Shown: positions 28,439 through 37,519 of the stretch, piece by piece
How the letters are laid out: each line of letters begins with the position of its first letter
Position numbering within the stretch: the stretch's first letter is position 1
The notes under the pieces: generated by a model
The model's input: only the letters and a program-made list of their open reading frames with translations
Database searches by the model: none
Told to the model about the DNA's origin: nothing
Position numbers and translations under genes: made by a program
Assembly (NCBI GenBank): GCA_040399685.1
Contig: JBBART010000007.1
Span: 103,470-167,469 of the forward strand
DNA length: 64,000 nt
Direction: 5' to 3'
DNA from: CAIQQQ01 sp040399685
Lineage (GTDB): Bacteria; Pseudomonadota; Alphaproteobacteria; Acetobacterales; Acetobacteraceae

Positions 28439-29704
28439 ATGAGCAAGACGTCAAAGCCAATCGGCCGCCGTGCCTTCGTTGCCGGGAGTGCTATCGGCGG
28501 CGCCGCGGCCATTACAGGGTTTCCCCATATCGCCGGGGCGCAAGCCAAGACCATCCGCGTCGGGATGCCGACCATCCTGTCTGGCCGGGTCGCGATCCTT
28601 GGCACATCCAGCCGCATCGCGGTGCGATTGGCATTCAAACAGATCAACGATGCCGGCGGCATTGCCGGCCGCACACTTGAACTGATCGACCGTGACACCC
28701 AAGGCCGCCCGGACGAGGCGGCGAAGGTCACGCGGGACCTGATCAACAACGACGGCTGTGAGCTGATCATCGACGGAGAGGCATCGTCGGGCGCCTTTGC
28801 CGTGCACGAGGTCATTCGGGCGCTGCCGGTGCTGTGCCTGCATACAAATTCGGAAACATCATCGCTCAGCGCCGATCCAAAAATGCTGATCAAGACTGCC
28901 TTCCGCTGCGCCCGGCAGGGCATCCACGATGCCGTTGCCGGCGGCAGCTACGCCGCCGCGCAGTCCAAGGCGAAAGGGTTGAAGCGCTGGATGACGTGCT
29001 CCCCTGACTATGCCTATGGGCGGGACAACACGGCCGAATTCATGCAATTCGCACAGAAATTCGACCCGTCAATCGAGCTTATCGACCAGGTCTGGCCGAA
29101 GCTTTTTGCCCCAGACTATACCGAGAGCATCACGAAGGCACTGCAAGTGAAGCCCCAGGCCATGTATTCCGCGCTCTGGGGCGGCGATCTGGTCGCCTTC
29201 ATTGAACAATCGAATTTGTATCGCCTGTTCGGCAACACAGCGTTCTTCGGTGCAGGCCTCGGCGATCCCCCGGTGCTGACAGCGATCAAGCAATTGCCGC
29301 CCGGCCTCAACACCGCCTATCGCTACAACCGCAACTATCCCAACAAGCCCAGCAACACCGCCTTCGCCGAGGCGTTCAACCCACTGGCCGGCTATGATCC
29401 GACAAACTGGGCCTGGCAGAATTATACTGCCGCGCAGTTCATCATCGAGGCGCTGAAGCGCACCGGCGGCAAGACGGACGGGATTGCCTTGGCCAACGAG
29501 ATCCGCGGCATGAAGCTGGCAAGCCCCATGGCGGTGGCTGAGACGATCGAGATGCGCGCCAGCGACCAGACGATCATCGGCTATCCAATCTCCTGGGGCC
29601 GCACCGTGCCGAAGGCGCCATGGGTGCAAGACTTCGCACCGTTCGACTGGGGCACCGTGCTGGAGCTTGAGGCGGATTGGAAGAAAGAGAAGGGCTACGT
29701 CTAG
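28439..29704 (+). CDS. Branched-chain-type ABC substrate-binding protein, Tat-exported
   Basis: A 421-residue periplasmic protein of the LivK/amide-binding (type I fold) family. The N-terminus has a twin-arginine signal (IGRRAFVAGSAIGGAAAITG, then cleavage near AGAQA). The body reads IRVGMPTILSGRVAILGTSS, INDAGGIAGRTLELIDRDTQ and MTCSPDYAYGRD, typical of the family. These proteins bind amino acids, amides, urea or aromatic acids. It begins 96 bases after the monooxygenase gene and 11 bases before livH. Confidence 0.9.
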   Translation: MSKTSKPIGRRAFVAGSAIGGAAAITGFPHIAGAQAKTIRVGMPTILSGRVAILGTSSRIAVRLAFKQINDAGGIAGRTLELIDRDTQGRPDEAAKVTRDLINNDGCELIIDGEASSGAFAVHEVIRALPVLCLHTNSETSSLSADPKMLIKTAFRCARQGIHDAVAGGSYAAAQSKAKGLKRWMTCSPDYAYGRDNTAEFMQFAQKFDPSIELIDQVWPKLFAPDYTESITKALQVKPQAMYSALWGGDLVAFIEQSNLYRLFGNTAFFGAGLGDPPVLTAIKQLPPGLNTAYRYNRNYPNKPSNTAFAEAFNPLAGYDPTNWAWQNYTAAQFIIEALKRTGGKTDGIALANEIRGMKLASPMAVAETIEMRASDQTIIGYPISWGRTVPKAPWVQDFAPFDWGTVLELEADWKKEKGYV

Positions 29705-29715
29705 GAAGTCGGTCC

Positions 29716-30621
29716 ATGCATCTCACTGCGCTCATGGACTGTCTCGGGTCCACCTCCTGTGCCGTCACGCAGGTATCGACCGGGCTCATCATCGGGATGC
29801 TGCTGTTTCTGGTGGCGTCCGGGCTGTCGCTGATCTTCGGCGTGCTCGGCGTCATCAATTTCGCCCACGGCGCGTTCTATATGCTGGGCGCGTATTTCGC
29901 GATGAGCGCCTACCGGGCCACGGATAACTTCTTTCTGGCCATGCTGGCCGGCGCCATCGGGGTCGCCGTGGTGGGCATCGTGTTCGAACGAACGATCATG
30001 AGCAGGGTCTATGGCTGCAACCTGCTCATGCAATTGCTGGTCTGCTACGCCGTCATTCTTATCCTGGATGATGGCGTCAAGATCGTGTTCGGCTCGGAAT
30101 ACCAGATGATGGGCATGCCGGAGTTCTTCGTCGGCGCGCCCATCGAAATCGGCGGCGGCTTCATCCCCGGCTACTACCTGTTCATGCTGGGTGTGTCGGC
30201 CGTGGCGGGGTTGGCCCTCTGGTTTGGGATCAACAAGACCCGGCTTGGCAAGATTGTGCGGGCGTTGGCCATCAATCCGCAGATGGTGGCCTCGCTCGGG
30301 ATCAACACAACGGTGCTCTACGCCGCCATTTTCGGTGTCGGCAGCTTGCTGGCCGGCGTGGCGGGCGGGCTGGCGGCGCCGATCCGGTCCCTGACGCCGG
30401 GGATGGGGCTTTCCATTCTGATCGAGAGCTTCATCGTCACGGTGATCGGCGGGATGGGGTCCATCCCCGGCGCGTTCATCGCGGCCCTGCTAATCGGCTT
30501 CACACGCGCCTTTGGCGCCATCGGCTTTCCCCTGTTTGTGGACGGCACGATGTTCGCCCTCATGGCCATCGTGCTGGTGGTGAAGCCGAACGGATTGCTT
30601 GGCACGCGGGTGGCAACATGA
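29716..30621 (+). CDS. Branched-chain-type ABC permease, LivH family
   Basis: A 301-residue membrane protein with about eight hydrophobic segments. The early GLSLIFGVLGVINFAHGAFY is the signature of LivH permeases. The ATG at 29716 follows AGGAAG, which decides the start over longer frames. It overlaps the LivM-type gene by four bases. It is one of two different permeases that pair in this importer class. Confidence 0.92.
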   Translation: MHLTALMDCLGSTSCAVTQVSTGLIIGMLLFLVASGLSLIFGVLGVINFAHGAFYMLGAYFAMSAYRATDNFFLAMLAGAIGVAVVGIVFERTIMSRVYGCNLLMQLLVCYAVILILDDGVKIVFGSEYQMMGMPEFFVGAPIEIGGGFIPGYYLFMLGVSAVAGLALWFGINKTRLGKIVRALAINPQMVASLGINTTVLYAAIFGVGSLLAGVAGGLAAPIRSLTPGMGLSILIESFIVTVIGGMGSIPGAFIAALLIGFTRAFGAIGFPLFVDGTMFALMAIVLVVKPNGLLGTRVAT

Positions 30622-31622
30622 CCTCCCCTTCCCTCCTGCGCGACACTGGCATGGCGTTGCTCCTGCTCGCCGTGCTGCTGTTGGCGCCCGTGCTGTTCCC
30701 GCAGCCGGCGCTGCGAGATTTCCTGATCTATGTCATCGCCTACGGCCTGTTGGCGATGTCGCTGAACCTGCTGGTGGGCCTCACCGGGCTGGTGTCGTTC
30801 GGTCATGCCGCCTATTTCGCCTCGGGCGCCTATGTGTTCGGCCTGCTGATGCAATCAGGCGCCGTTTCAATCCCCGTGGCGATGCTGGCGACCGTCAGCG
30901 GCACGGCGCTGCTGGCACTCGTCATCGGCGCCATCTGCGTGCGGCTGCGGGACATCTATTTCTCGTTCATCACCCTCGCGTTTCAGATGTTCATCCACAG
31001 CGTCATTCTGACCTGGGTGAGCCTGACGGGTGGCGACCAGGGACTGCGCGGCGGCATTCCCCGCCCTCCCTTCCTCGGCCTGAGCCTGGCGGATGCGATG
31101 ACGCTGTATGTGATCTGCGCCGTGCTGTTCGTCGGCTGCATCGTCATCATGCGGCAGGTCTCGCAGTCCCCATTCGGCTACACGCTGCGCCTCATCCGCG
31201 ACAACCCGGCGCGCGCGAACTTCCTCGGCGTGAACGTGCTGCGCATGAAGCTGGGCGTGTTCGTGCTGGCCGGCGCCATGGCCAGCGTCGGCGGCATCGT
31301 GCTGGCCCTGTTTGTGTCGGGTGCCTACCCGGAATTCGGCTTCTGGACCACCTCCGGCGAGGCAATCTTCATGATCATGCTCGGCGGCACCCAGCTTTTC
31401 CTGGGGCCGTTGGTGGGCGCGTTGCTGCTGCAAACGCTGAACCACTTCGTGACAATCTATACTGAATACCACGGGCTTGTGCTCGGCGTGGTCATTCTTG
31501 CCATCGTTCTGGGCCTGCGCCGCGGTGTGGCCGATTTCGCGTATGAGCAGATTATGGCCTATCGCGCACGCCGCAGCCCTGCGGCCCCAACGACCGAACG
31601 GGTAAAGGACGGGGTGGCCTGA
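30618..31622 (+). CDS. Branched-chain-type ABC permease, LivM family
   Basis: A 334-residue permease. The segment AMSLNLLVGLTGLVSFGHAA is the LivM signature, and FGYTLRLIRDNPARANFLGV is the loop that contacts the ATPases. It overlaps livH by four bases, and its stop shares one base with the start of the next gene, so the operon is translated as a unit. Confidence 0.92.
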   Translation: MTSPSLLRDTGMALLLLAVLLLAPVLFPQPALRDFLIYVIAYGLLAMSLNLLVGLTGLVSFGHAAYFASGAYVFGLLMQSGAVSIPVAMLATVSGTALLALVIGAICVRLRDIYFSFITLAFQMFIHSVILTWVSLTGGDQGLRGGIPRPPFLGLSLADAMTLYVICAVLFVGCIVIMRQVSQSPFGYTLRLIRDNPARANFLGVNVLRMKLGVFVLAGAMASVGGIVLALFVSGAYPEFGFWTTSGEAIFMIMLGGTQLFLGPLVGALLLQTLNHFVTIYTEYHGLVLGVVILAIVLGLRRGVADFAYEQIMAYRARRSPAAPTTERVKDGVA

Positions 31623-32389
31623 TGTTGCACGTCCAGAACCTGGTAAAGTCGTTTGGCGGCGTGAAGGCCACACGCGATATTTCGATCGAATTTCCCACCG
31701 GCTCGCTCACCGCGATCATCGGGCCGAACGGCGCCGGCAAAACCACGTTCTTCAACCTCATCTCCGGCCATCTTCGTCCGGACAGCGGCAAGGTCGTGTT
31801 CGACGGGACCGATATCGTCGGCCTCTCAAGCCTGCAAACCGTGCGGCGTGGCATTGCCCGGGCCTTCCAGGTCGCCTCCCTCTTTCCCAGCCTCACGGTG
31901 CGGGAAGCGATCTCAGCCGCCGTGGCATCCCACCGCCGGCAATCCTGGCAGGTGCTCACGCGCTTTCCCCTCGCCCATCTGCGCGTGCGGGTGGACGAGG
32001 TGATGGAACTGATGGGCCTGGAATCCAAGGCAGACATCCTGTCCGGCAACCTGTCGCATGGCGATCAGAAGCTGCTGGACATCGCACTCGCCCTCGCCAT
32101 GGAACCAAAGGTGCTGCTGTTGGACGAACCAACGGCCGGCATGGGGCCGGACGAGCGCTGGCGGATGATCAACCAGGTGCACAGCCTATGGGAGGCGCAG
32201 AAAATGACCGTGATGTTCATCGAGCATGACATGGATATCGTGTTCAAGATCGCGCAGACCGTTCATGTCCTGAAATACGGCGCCGTGCTGGCCCAGGGCA
32301 CGCCTGAGGAAATCCGCCGCAACCAGGATGTGATCGACGCCTATCTCGGCACCGATCATCGCCTGTCAGAAACCATCGGCGAGGCCTGA
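31622..32389 (+). CDS. Branched-chain-type ABC ATPase, LivG family
   Basis: A 255-residue ATPase. Walker A is GPNGAGKTT near 36-44, the signature is the degenerate LSHGDQKLLDIALALA typical of LivG, Walker B is VLLLDEPTAGMGPDE, and the switch His lies in FIEHDMDIV. The C-terminus ends with the Liv-type YLGTDH. It is followed after two bases by the LivF-type gene. Confidence 0.93.
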   Translation: MLHVQNLVKSFGGVKATRDISIEFPTGSLTAIIGPNGAGKTTFFNLISGHLRPDSGKVVFDGTDIVGLSSLQTVRRGIARAFQVASLFPSLTVREAISAAVASHRRQSWQVLTRFPLAHLRVRVDEVMELMGLESKADILSGNLSHGDQKLLDIALALAMEPKVLLLDEPTAGMGPDERWRMINQVHSLWEAQKMTVMFIEHDMDIVFKIAQTVHVLKYGAVLAQGTPEEIRRNQDVIDAYLGTDHRLSETIGEA

Positions 32390-32391
32390 GC

Positions 32392-33105
32392 ATGGCCGCT
32401 CCCATATTGCAGGTGCAGGGTGCCGACGTTTTCTACGGCGCCAGTCAGATCCTGTTCGGCGTCGATGTCGCGATCGAACGCGGACAAACCATGGCGCTGC
32501 TGGGCCGCAACGGCGCTGGCAAGAGCACCACCTTCAAAGCCATTGCCGGCATCGCACCGCCTCGCCGGGGACAGGTGATCCTGTCCGGCCACGTCGTTTC
32601 CGGCAAGCCGCCGTATCGCATCGCCCAGGCCGGCATCGGCTACGTACCGGAGGACCGGCAGGTGTTCCCGGAACACACCGTCGACGACAATCTGGTGGTC
32701 GGCGCCAAACGCGGCGCGCGCGGCCAGACGGACTGGACGGCGGAACGGATCTATGAGGTTTTCCCGATCCTCGCCGACATGCGCACCCGCATGGCGGGCA
32801 GGCTGTCCGGCGGCGAACAGCAAATGCTCACCATCGCCCGCACGCTCATGGGCAATCCGGACATCCTGCTGCTGGATGAGCCAAGCGAGGGGCTGGCCCC
32901 CATCATTGTGCACGCCATTGGCGCCCTCATTCGCACCCTGCGCGGCATGGACATCGCCATCCTGCTCGCGGAACAGAACATGCATTTCTGCCTGGATGTC
33001 GCCACCCACGCGACGATCATCGACAAGGGACAGATCGTCTACTGCGCCCCGATTGCCGAGCTTCGCAGCAACGAGGCCATCACACATCGCTATCTCGCGG
33101 TCTGA
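32392..33105 (+). CDS. Branched-chain-type ABC ATPase, LivF family
   Basis: A 237-residue ATPase with Walker A GRNGAGKST near 38-46, GIGYVPEDRQVFPEHTV typical of LivF, signature LSGGEQQMLTIARTL and Walker B ILLLDEPSEGLAP. It ends with HRYLAV as LivF proteins do. It completes a five-part Liv importer with the four genes before it. Confidence 0.93.
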   Translation: MAAPILQVQGADVFYGASQILFGVDVAIERGQTMALLGRNGAGKSTTFKAIAGIAPPRRGQVILSGHVVSGKPPYRIAQAGIGYVPEDRQVFPEHTVDDNLVVGAKRGARGQTDWTAERIYEVFPILADMRTRMAGRLSGGEQQMLTIARTLMGNPDILLLDEPSEGLAPIIVHAIGALIRTLRGMDIAILLAEQNMHFCLDVATHATIIDKGQIVYCAPIAELRSNEAITHRYLAV

Positions 33106-33128
33106 CATCTCCAGAAAAGGCCTCCCCC

Positions 33129-33929
33129 ATGCAGCGTGACGAAGGACGTGGACGTGTGGCGCTGGTCACCGGCGGCGCAAGCGGGATCGGCCTCGCCACG
33201 GCCGGCGTGCTGGTCAGCCGCAACTGGCATGTCGTTATTTCCGACCTTGACCCCGACCGTTGCGCGGCAGCGGCCCGTGAGATAGGGGCCGAATCCCACG
33301 CCTTCGACGTGAGCGACGAGGCAGCATCAGAGGCGGCGTTCGACGCAATCGAGGCCCGGTTCGGCCCGATTGAGGCCGTCATGGCGAATGCCGGATTGAT
33401 TCAGCCCGGTGGCCGGCCGGAAGACCTGCCCTTGGCGGATTTCGACCGGATCATCGCGGTGAACCTGCGCGGCGTCTATATCACCTGCCTGGCCGCGGGG
33501 CGGCGCATGACACTGCGTCGGCGGGGCGGCATCGTCATCACCGGGTCCGTCACCGCCACCCGCACCGCGCCGCTGGCCGCCTATGCCACATCGAAGGCGG
33601 GCGTCGTCCATCTGGCGGCGTGCCTTGCGGCCGAATGGGGCCCAGCGAGCATCCGGGTCAATGCCGTATCACCAGGCTACGTCGCTACCCCGCCCTTACA
33701 GGCCGCCATCCAGCGTGGGTTGCGCGACGTGCGCCTGCTGAACGAAAGCGCGCCGCTGGGCCGCATGGTGGAGGCAGACGAGATCGGACGCGGCGTCGCG
33801 TTCCTGCTGTCAGACGACGCATCGGCCATCACCGGCATCAACCTGCCCATCGATGCCGGCTGGCTCGTGGGCGCGCATCTGTCAACCTATGGCGGCCTGC
33901 GTCAGGCCCGCGAGGAAGGCGCGGCGTGA
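33129..33929 (+). CDS. Short-chain dehydrogenase/reductase
   Basis: A 266-residue classical SDR. The NAD(P) loop is TGGASGIG at 14-21, NAG at 87-89, and the catalytic set is Ser140 with Tyr152 and Lys156 (AAYATSK). It interconverts an alcohol and a ketone. It lies 23 bases after the importer operon, so it may make the ketone oxidised by the Baeyer-Villiger enzyme encoded at the front of the cluster (inference). Asp39/Asp41 after the second strand suggest NAD preference. Confidence 0.9.
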   Translation: MQRDEGRGRVALVTGGASGIGLATAGVLVSRNWHVVISDLDPDRCAAAAREIGAESHAFDVSDEAASEAAFDAIEARFGPIEAVMANAGLIQPGGRPEDLPLADFDRIIAVNLRGVYITCLAAGRRMTLRRRGGIVITGSVTATRTAPLAAYATSKAGVVHLAACLAAEWGPASIRVNAVSPGYVATPPLQAAIQRGLRDVRLLNESAPLGRMVEADEIGRGVAFLLSDDASAITGINLPIDAGWLVGAHLSTYGGLRQAREEGAA

Positions 33930-33985
33930 GCCTACCCCCGAGCCGCCCTTCGAGCTAAGGTATCGACCAAAAGGACGGCATCGAC

Positions 33986-34018
33986 ATGACGTTGCTGACC
34001 CTACGGGGCGACCCATGA
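33986..34018 (+). other. Possible 10-codon leader ORF before the AraC gene
   Basis: ATG at 33986 opens a ten-codon frame (MTLLTLRGDP) whose TGA overlaps the AraC ATG as ATGA. An AAGGAC lies ten bases upstream. The first five residues repeat as the start of the AraC protein (MTLLT), so this may be a local duplication of the start region or a coupled leader. Confidence 0.25.
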
Positions 34019-34941
34019 CCCTTCTGACCGCTGAGGCCGACACCAACCAGCGCCCGTTGGCCGACGACAGACCCAATCTTGGCGCCCGTCTCGGCAGGGT
34101 TGCGTTTCGCGGGTCCGACGAGCTGCAATACCTGCAAACCAGTCTTGGGGCCGGCTGGCGTGGCGCTTTCATGACCCATGTGCGCACCAAACCTGGTTTC
34201 CGTTTCGAAGGTAGCTGGTCCTGGCTCAGGCTGAGCACGAAGCTTTTACCGATGGCTGCGAAGTTTCCCCAATGGGGCAGCAGGCTGGAGAAGCCGGTTT
34301 CTGCGCGCCTTCAACTCGGCATGCCGGGCGCTTCCTATTCCGGCGCATGGGACGTGGCGACGGAAAGCGTGAACCTGTTCATTGACCCGCTTTTGTTCGA
34401 AGAAGCCTCGGATGAACCATATGAGAGCCTCCGCCTCGAACAGGCGGCACAACGCCTGCACGAGGATGGTGTCATCGAGCATCTGCTGCAGGCCCTCCTG
34501 GCCGATATCAACGCAGGAAGTCCGGACGGCCCGTCTCTCGGTGAGGGAATTATCAACATCATCCTGTCGCGCTTGTATGCGTTTCGGCCCATCACCGACA
34601 CGCAACGACACAGCCGGCTGTCAGCGTTTCAATTGAAGCGATTGCGGTCTTACGTCTCGGACCATCTGGCGCAGCAGATCCACCTGGCCGACCTCGCTGG
34701 ACAGATCAGCGTCAGTCCGCGCCATTTGTCGCGCCTCATGCAAGCCACGCTAGGGATCACGCCGCATCGCTATGTCGTTGCCTGTCGTATCGAATTCGCC
34801 CGCCACCTACTCACAGCAGGCAGTCTTTCTTGCGAAGCCGTGGCGGAAGCGTCTGGCTTTGCGGATTATAGTCACATGAGCGCAACGTTTCGGCGCATCC
34901 TGAAAATCTCACCGTTGCACATTCGCCACACGACGGCATAA
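34015..34941 (+). CDS. AraC-family transcriptional regulator
   Basis: A 308-residue regulator with a C-terminal double helix-turn-helix of the AraC/XylS type (IHLADLAGQISVSPRHLSRL, then GFADYSHMSATFRRILKISP). The N-terminal part is an unassigned effector domain. It follows the dehydrogenase gene on the same strand and may control the monooxygenase/importer cluster or the esterase autotransporter gene downstream. The ATG at 34015 was chosen over longer frames, which run back into the dehydrogenase gene. Confidence 0.9.
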   Translation: MTLLTAEADTNQRPLADDRPNLGARLGRVAFRGSDELQYLQTSLGAGWRGAFMTHVRTKPGFRFEGSWSWLRLSTKLLPMAAKFPQWGSRLEKPVSARLQLGMPGASYSGAWDVATESVNLFIDPLLFEEASDEPYESLRLEQAAQRLHEDGVIEHLLQALLADINAGSPDGPSLGEGIINIILSRLYAFRPITDTQRHSRLSAFQLKRLRSYVSDHLAQQIHLADLAGQISVSPRHLSRLMQATLGITPHRYVVACRIEFARHLLTAGSLSCEAVAEASGFADYSHMSATFRRILKISPLHIRHTTA

Positions 34942-34942
34942 A

Positions 34943-34953
34943 TATAATATAAT
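34943..34953 (+). promoter_or_regulatory. Overlapping consensus -10 boxes before the autotransporter gene
   Basis: TATAATATAAT contains two overlapping TATAAT boxes, very rare in DNA this GC-rich, 102 bases upstream of the autotransporter start. A TTGCAC at 34915 is too far (22 bases) for an ideal -35, so activation by a regulator is possible. Confidence 0.35.
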
Positions 34954-35054
34954 CTTTAAGCCATGTCCGTTCCGCACATAATCTGTCCGGATTGAAAGCC
35001 GCTTTTGGTTCCCCCGCGCCCCAGTCTGGCGACATAAGAAACGGGGAAACACCA

Positions 35055-37028
35055 ATGACAATCAGACTTCGCACCGCCCTTATGGCTGCATCCTCGCTTT
35101 GCGCCTGGGCATCAGCCACGCACGCCCAGACGATCGATCCGTCATTTCAATCGTCTGACCAGTCTGCCGTTCCGTCGTATGCCGCCTCGCTGCCGAACGG
35201 CGGTGCGCCGATCGGTTCGGTGCAACGCGTGACCGGCCTGGGCCAGATATTCGGGTTCGGATCCAGTTCCACGGATATGCGCAGCGCTGTTCCTGTCCTG
35301 CCGGGCTACGGCGATCGCTGGTCGAACGGCAACGTCAACTACCTTGAACTTCTCGCACCAATCGTCGGCGCGACGGCTCGCGCTGGCGCCACGCAGCCGT
35401 TGGCCACCCCTGCTCCCACCAGCTTTGCGCAGGCCGGTACCACAAGCCTGACCGCGCTGCCGCAGGTCACACAATTTCAAAATGCATATGGTCGCTTCGC
35501 CCCCAACGACATCGCTGTCATGTGGTCGGGGATCAACGACTGGAGCGGTCACAACGTCACTGCGGCAAATTACCAGTCTGTTGCTGCGTCCAACGTCAGC
35601 AATCAAACCAGCATGGTCAGCCAACTCATCGGCCTTGGCGCGCGCAGCGTTGTGGTGTTGGGGCAGGTGCCGTTCGGCACGTTCCAGTATTTCACGATCA
35701 GCCTGGGCGGCAGTACCAGCGATGCAAACGCCATCAACCAGGGTGCCGTGCTGGTCAATCAAGGGTTGGAGGCGAACCTTGCGGCGTTGCACACCCAGTC
35801 GGGCGCCAACATCCATCTGGTCAACACCAACCTGTTTCTCAGTCAGATCCGTGCCAATCCCACAGCCTACGGCTTCACCGCTGCTGGCGTGGCATCCGGT
35901 GTGAACTGTTTCTCACTGCTGGGTTACACGCAGGCCTCATGCCCAGCGAATGCCTCCTTTGCGGTGCAGAACCAGTATCTAAGCTGGGACGGCATTCACT
36001 ATAGCTATCGCTTTCATTCTGAGCTTGCCCAGGTGATCGCCAACCAACTAATCGCGCCGTATACGATCGCGCCCCAGGCGGTGATTGGCGGCAGCACGTC
36101 GTCTGCCTTTGCTTCGAGCCTGCTGTTGCGCCTGGATGCCTATCGCAACCAGGATGTGCCGGCGGGCGAGGAATCGATGCCGGTGGCGCGGCCGTTCTCG
36201 TTGTTTGTCGAGGGCGACTACAACAACGCTGACCGCAGCAGCCAGCAGGGCGGCCCTGGGTTCGGCAGCGATCCCGGCAGTGTCACCGTGGGTGGCGAAT
36301 ACCAGGTCAATTCCAACCTCATGGTTGGAGCGGCGTTCAATTACGCCTCCCCCAGCGTGCGGCTCACCAATCTGGGCGAGGCCGGCAACACGCGGATCAG
36401 TCTGAACGCCTACCAGATCGGTGCATTCGCCACGCTGGCCCGCCCCAATTGGTATTTGGATGGCGCAATCGGCTACGGCTTCGACAGCTACAAGACAAAC
36501 CGCAACGGGTTGGTGAGCCAACTGACAGCAACACCGAACGGCAACACCGCCTTCGCCGCCACCAAGGCTGCCTATCTGTTCGACATCGCAGGCTTCAAGG
36601 CGGGGCCGATGGCGAGCCTCACGTATAGCCATGTGTGGATCAATCGCTACACCGAGGGCGGCGACCCGTTGCTGACGCAATCGGTTGGCAGCCAGAACAG
36701 CGACAGCCTCGTGGGCGCACTCGGCGTGCAGGTTCGCCGTCCGGTCACGGTGTTCGGTCACACGGTCAGCCCATTCGTCAACCTCGCTGCCGAACGCGAG
36801 TTTCTGAGCGGAAGCTGGTCTCTGGTAACGGCGCAGACCTATGCGCTGGACTTGCCGAGCACTACAGCGATCCGCGGCTACGGCGGCGGCACATATGGTC
36901 GGGTCGCCGCAGGCGCGAGCGTGGACTTCGGCGGCGGCGTCAGCGCGATGGTGAACGGCTCAAGCACATTCGCGCGGGCTGGCGGGAACGACTTTCTCCT
37001 GAACGGCGGCGTGAAGTTCAGCTTCTGA
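35055..37028 (+). CDS. SGNH/GDSL esterase autotransporter
   Basis: A 657-residue type V-secreted protein. It has a signal peptide (cleavage near ATHAQ), an SGNH esterase passenger and a C-terminal 12-strand-type beta barrel from about residue 385, ending in KFSF. Block III GIND (159-162) and block V DGIH (Asp312, His315) are intact. Block I, normally FGDSLSD, reads FGSSSTD (68-74): the serine is kept but Asp is Ser. It would expose an esterase on the outer membrane. The start follows GGGGA. A hairpin lies just after the stop. Confidence 0.9.
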   Translation: MTIRLRTALMAASSLCAWASATHAQTIDPSFQSSDQSAVPSYAASLPNGGAPIGSVQRVTGLGQIFGFGSSSTDMRSAVPVLPGYGDRWSNGNVNYLELLAPIVGATARAGATQPLATPAPTSFAQAGTTSLTALPQVTQFQNAYGRFAPNDIAVMWSGINDWSGHNVTAANYQSVAASNVSNQTSMVSQLIGLGARSVVVLGQVPFGTFQYFTISLGGSTSDANAINQGAVLVNQGLEANLAALHTQSGANIHLVNTNLFLSQIRANPTAYGFTAAGVASGVNCFSLLGYTQASCPANASFAVQNQYLSWDGIHYSYRFHSELAQVIANQLIAPYTIAPQAVIGGSTSSAFASSLLLRLDAYRNQDVPAGEESMPVARPFSLFVEGDYNNADRSSQQGGPGFGSDPGSVTVGGEYQVNSNLMVGAAFNYASPSVRLTNLGEAGNTRISLNAYQIGAFATLARPNWYLDGAIGYGFDSYKTNRNGLVSQLTATPNGNTAFAATKAAYLFDIAGFKAGPMASLTYSHVWINRYTEGGDPLLTQSVGSQNSDSLVGALGVQVRRPVTVFGHTVSPFVNLAAEREFLSGSWSLVTAQTYALDLPSTTAIRGYGGGTYGRVAAGASVDFGGGVSAMVNGSSTFARAGGNDFLLNGGVKFSF

Positions 37029-37041
37029 ACGACCCAGGGCG

Positions 37042-37067
37042 CCACGGTGCAGAATTCTGCGCCGTGG
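37042..37067 (+). terminator. 26-bp palindrome after the autotransporter gene
   Basis: CCACGGTGCAGAA is followed at once by TTCTGCGCCGTGG, with one T-G wobble in a 13-base-pair stem, 14 bases after the stop. No T-run follows, so it may act as a 3' end stabiliser or Rho-assisted terminator. Confidence 0.5.
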
Positions 37068-37305
37068 ACCTGGCACCCGCGATCCCGTCGACTGGGTGCT
37101 GAGCTGGCGCCATTTGCCGATAGAGATCATCCAGGAATACCAACCCTGGCAGGAAATCCGCCTGCCGGACGGCACCAAGGGCTGGGTTCACCAGGCGCAG
37201 CTCAGCCCGCGCCGTAGCTTCCTGATCAGCGGCGCCCGCAAGATCCTCCGGGGTGAACCAGACGCCAGTGCCGGGTCGAATTCAGCCGATATGCCGGCTT
37301 CCTGA
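37048..37305 (+). pseudogene. Remnant of a bacterial SH3-domain protein
   Basis: The frame reads RRGPGTRDPVDWVLSWRHLP followed by EIIQEYQPWQEIRLPDGTKG and WVHQAQLSPRRSFL, which is the SH3b repeat of alphaproteobacterial secreted SH3 proteins. There is no start codon with a ribosome site, no signal peptide and no second SH3 repeat; the frame stops at 37305. It is a truncated fragment. The 214 bases to 37519 show no gene. The hairpin at 37042-37067 overlaps its beginning. Confidence 0.6.
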
Positions 37306-37519
37306 AACAGACGGATATCTTGGGCATCTATCCCGGCGAAGCAGTGCGGACTGAACAAAGACGTCAGGTGCCCCTGGAAATTCGGCCCTATGCAACGCTA
37401 TTCCCGCCTGGATCAGAAGCACGACGCCCTGGCGTTGGCTGGAAAACAAACAAGGCGTTCGACACCTCCACTCCCGATGATAACCGCCGGCGAGTGGAGG
37501 TGGATGCATCATCGCAACT

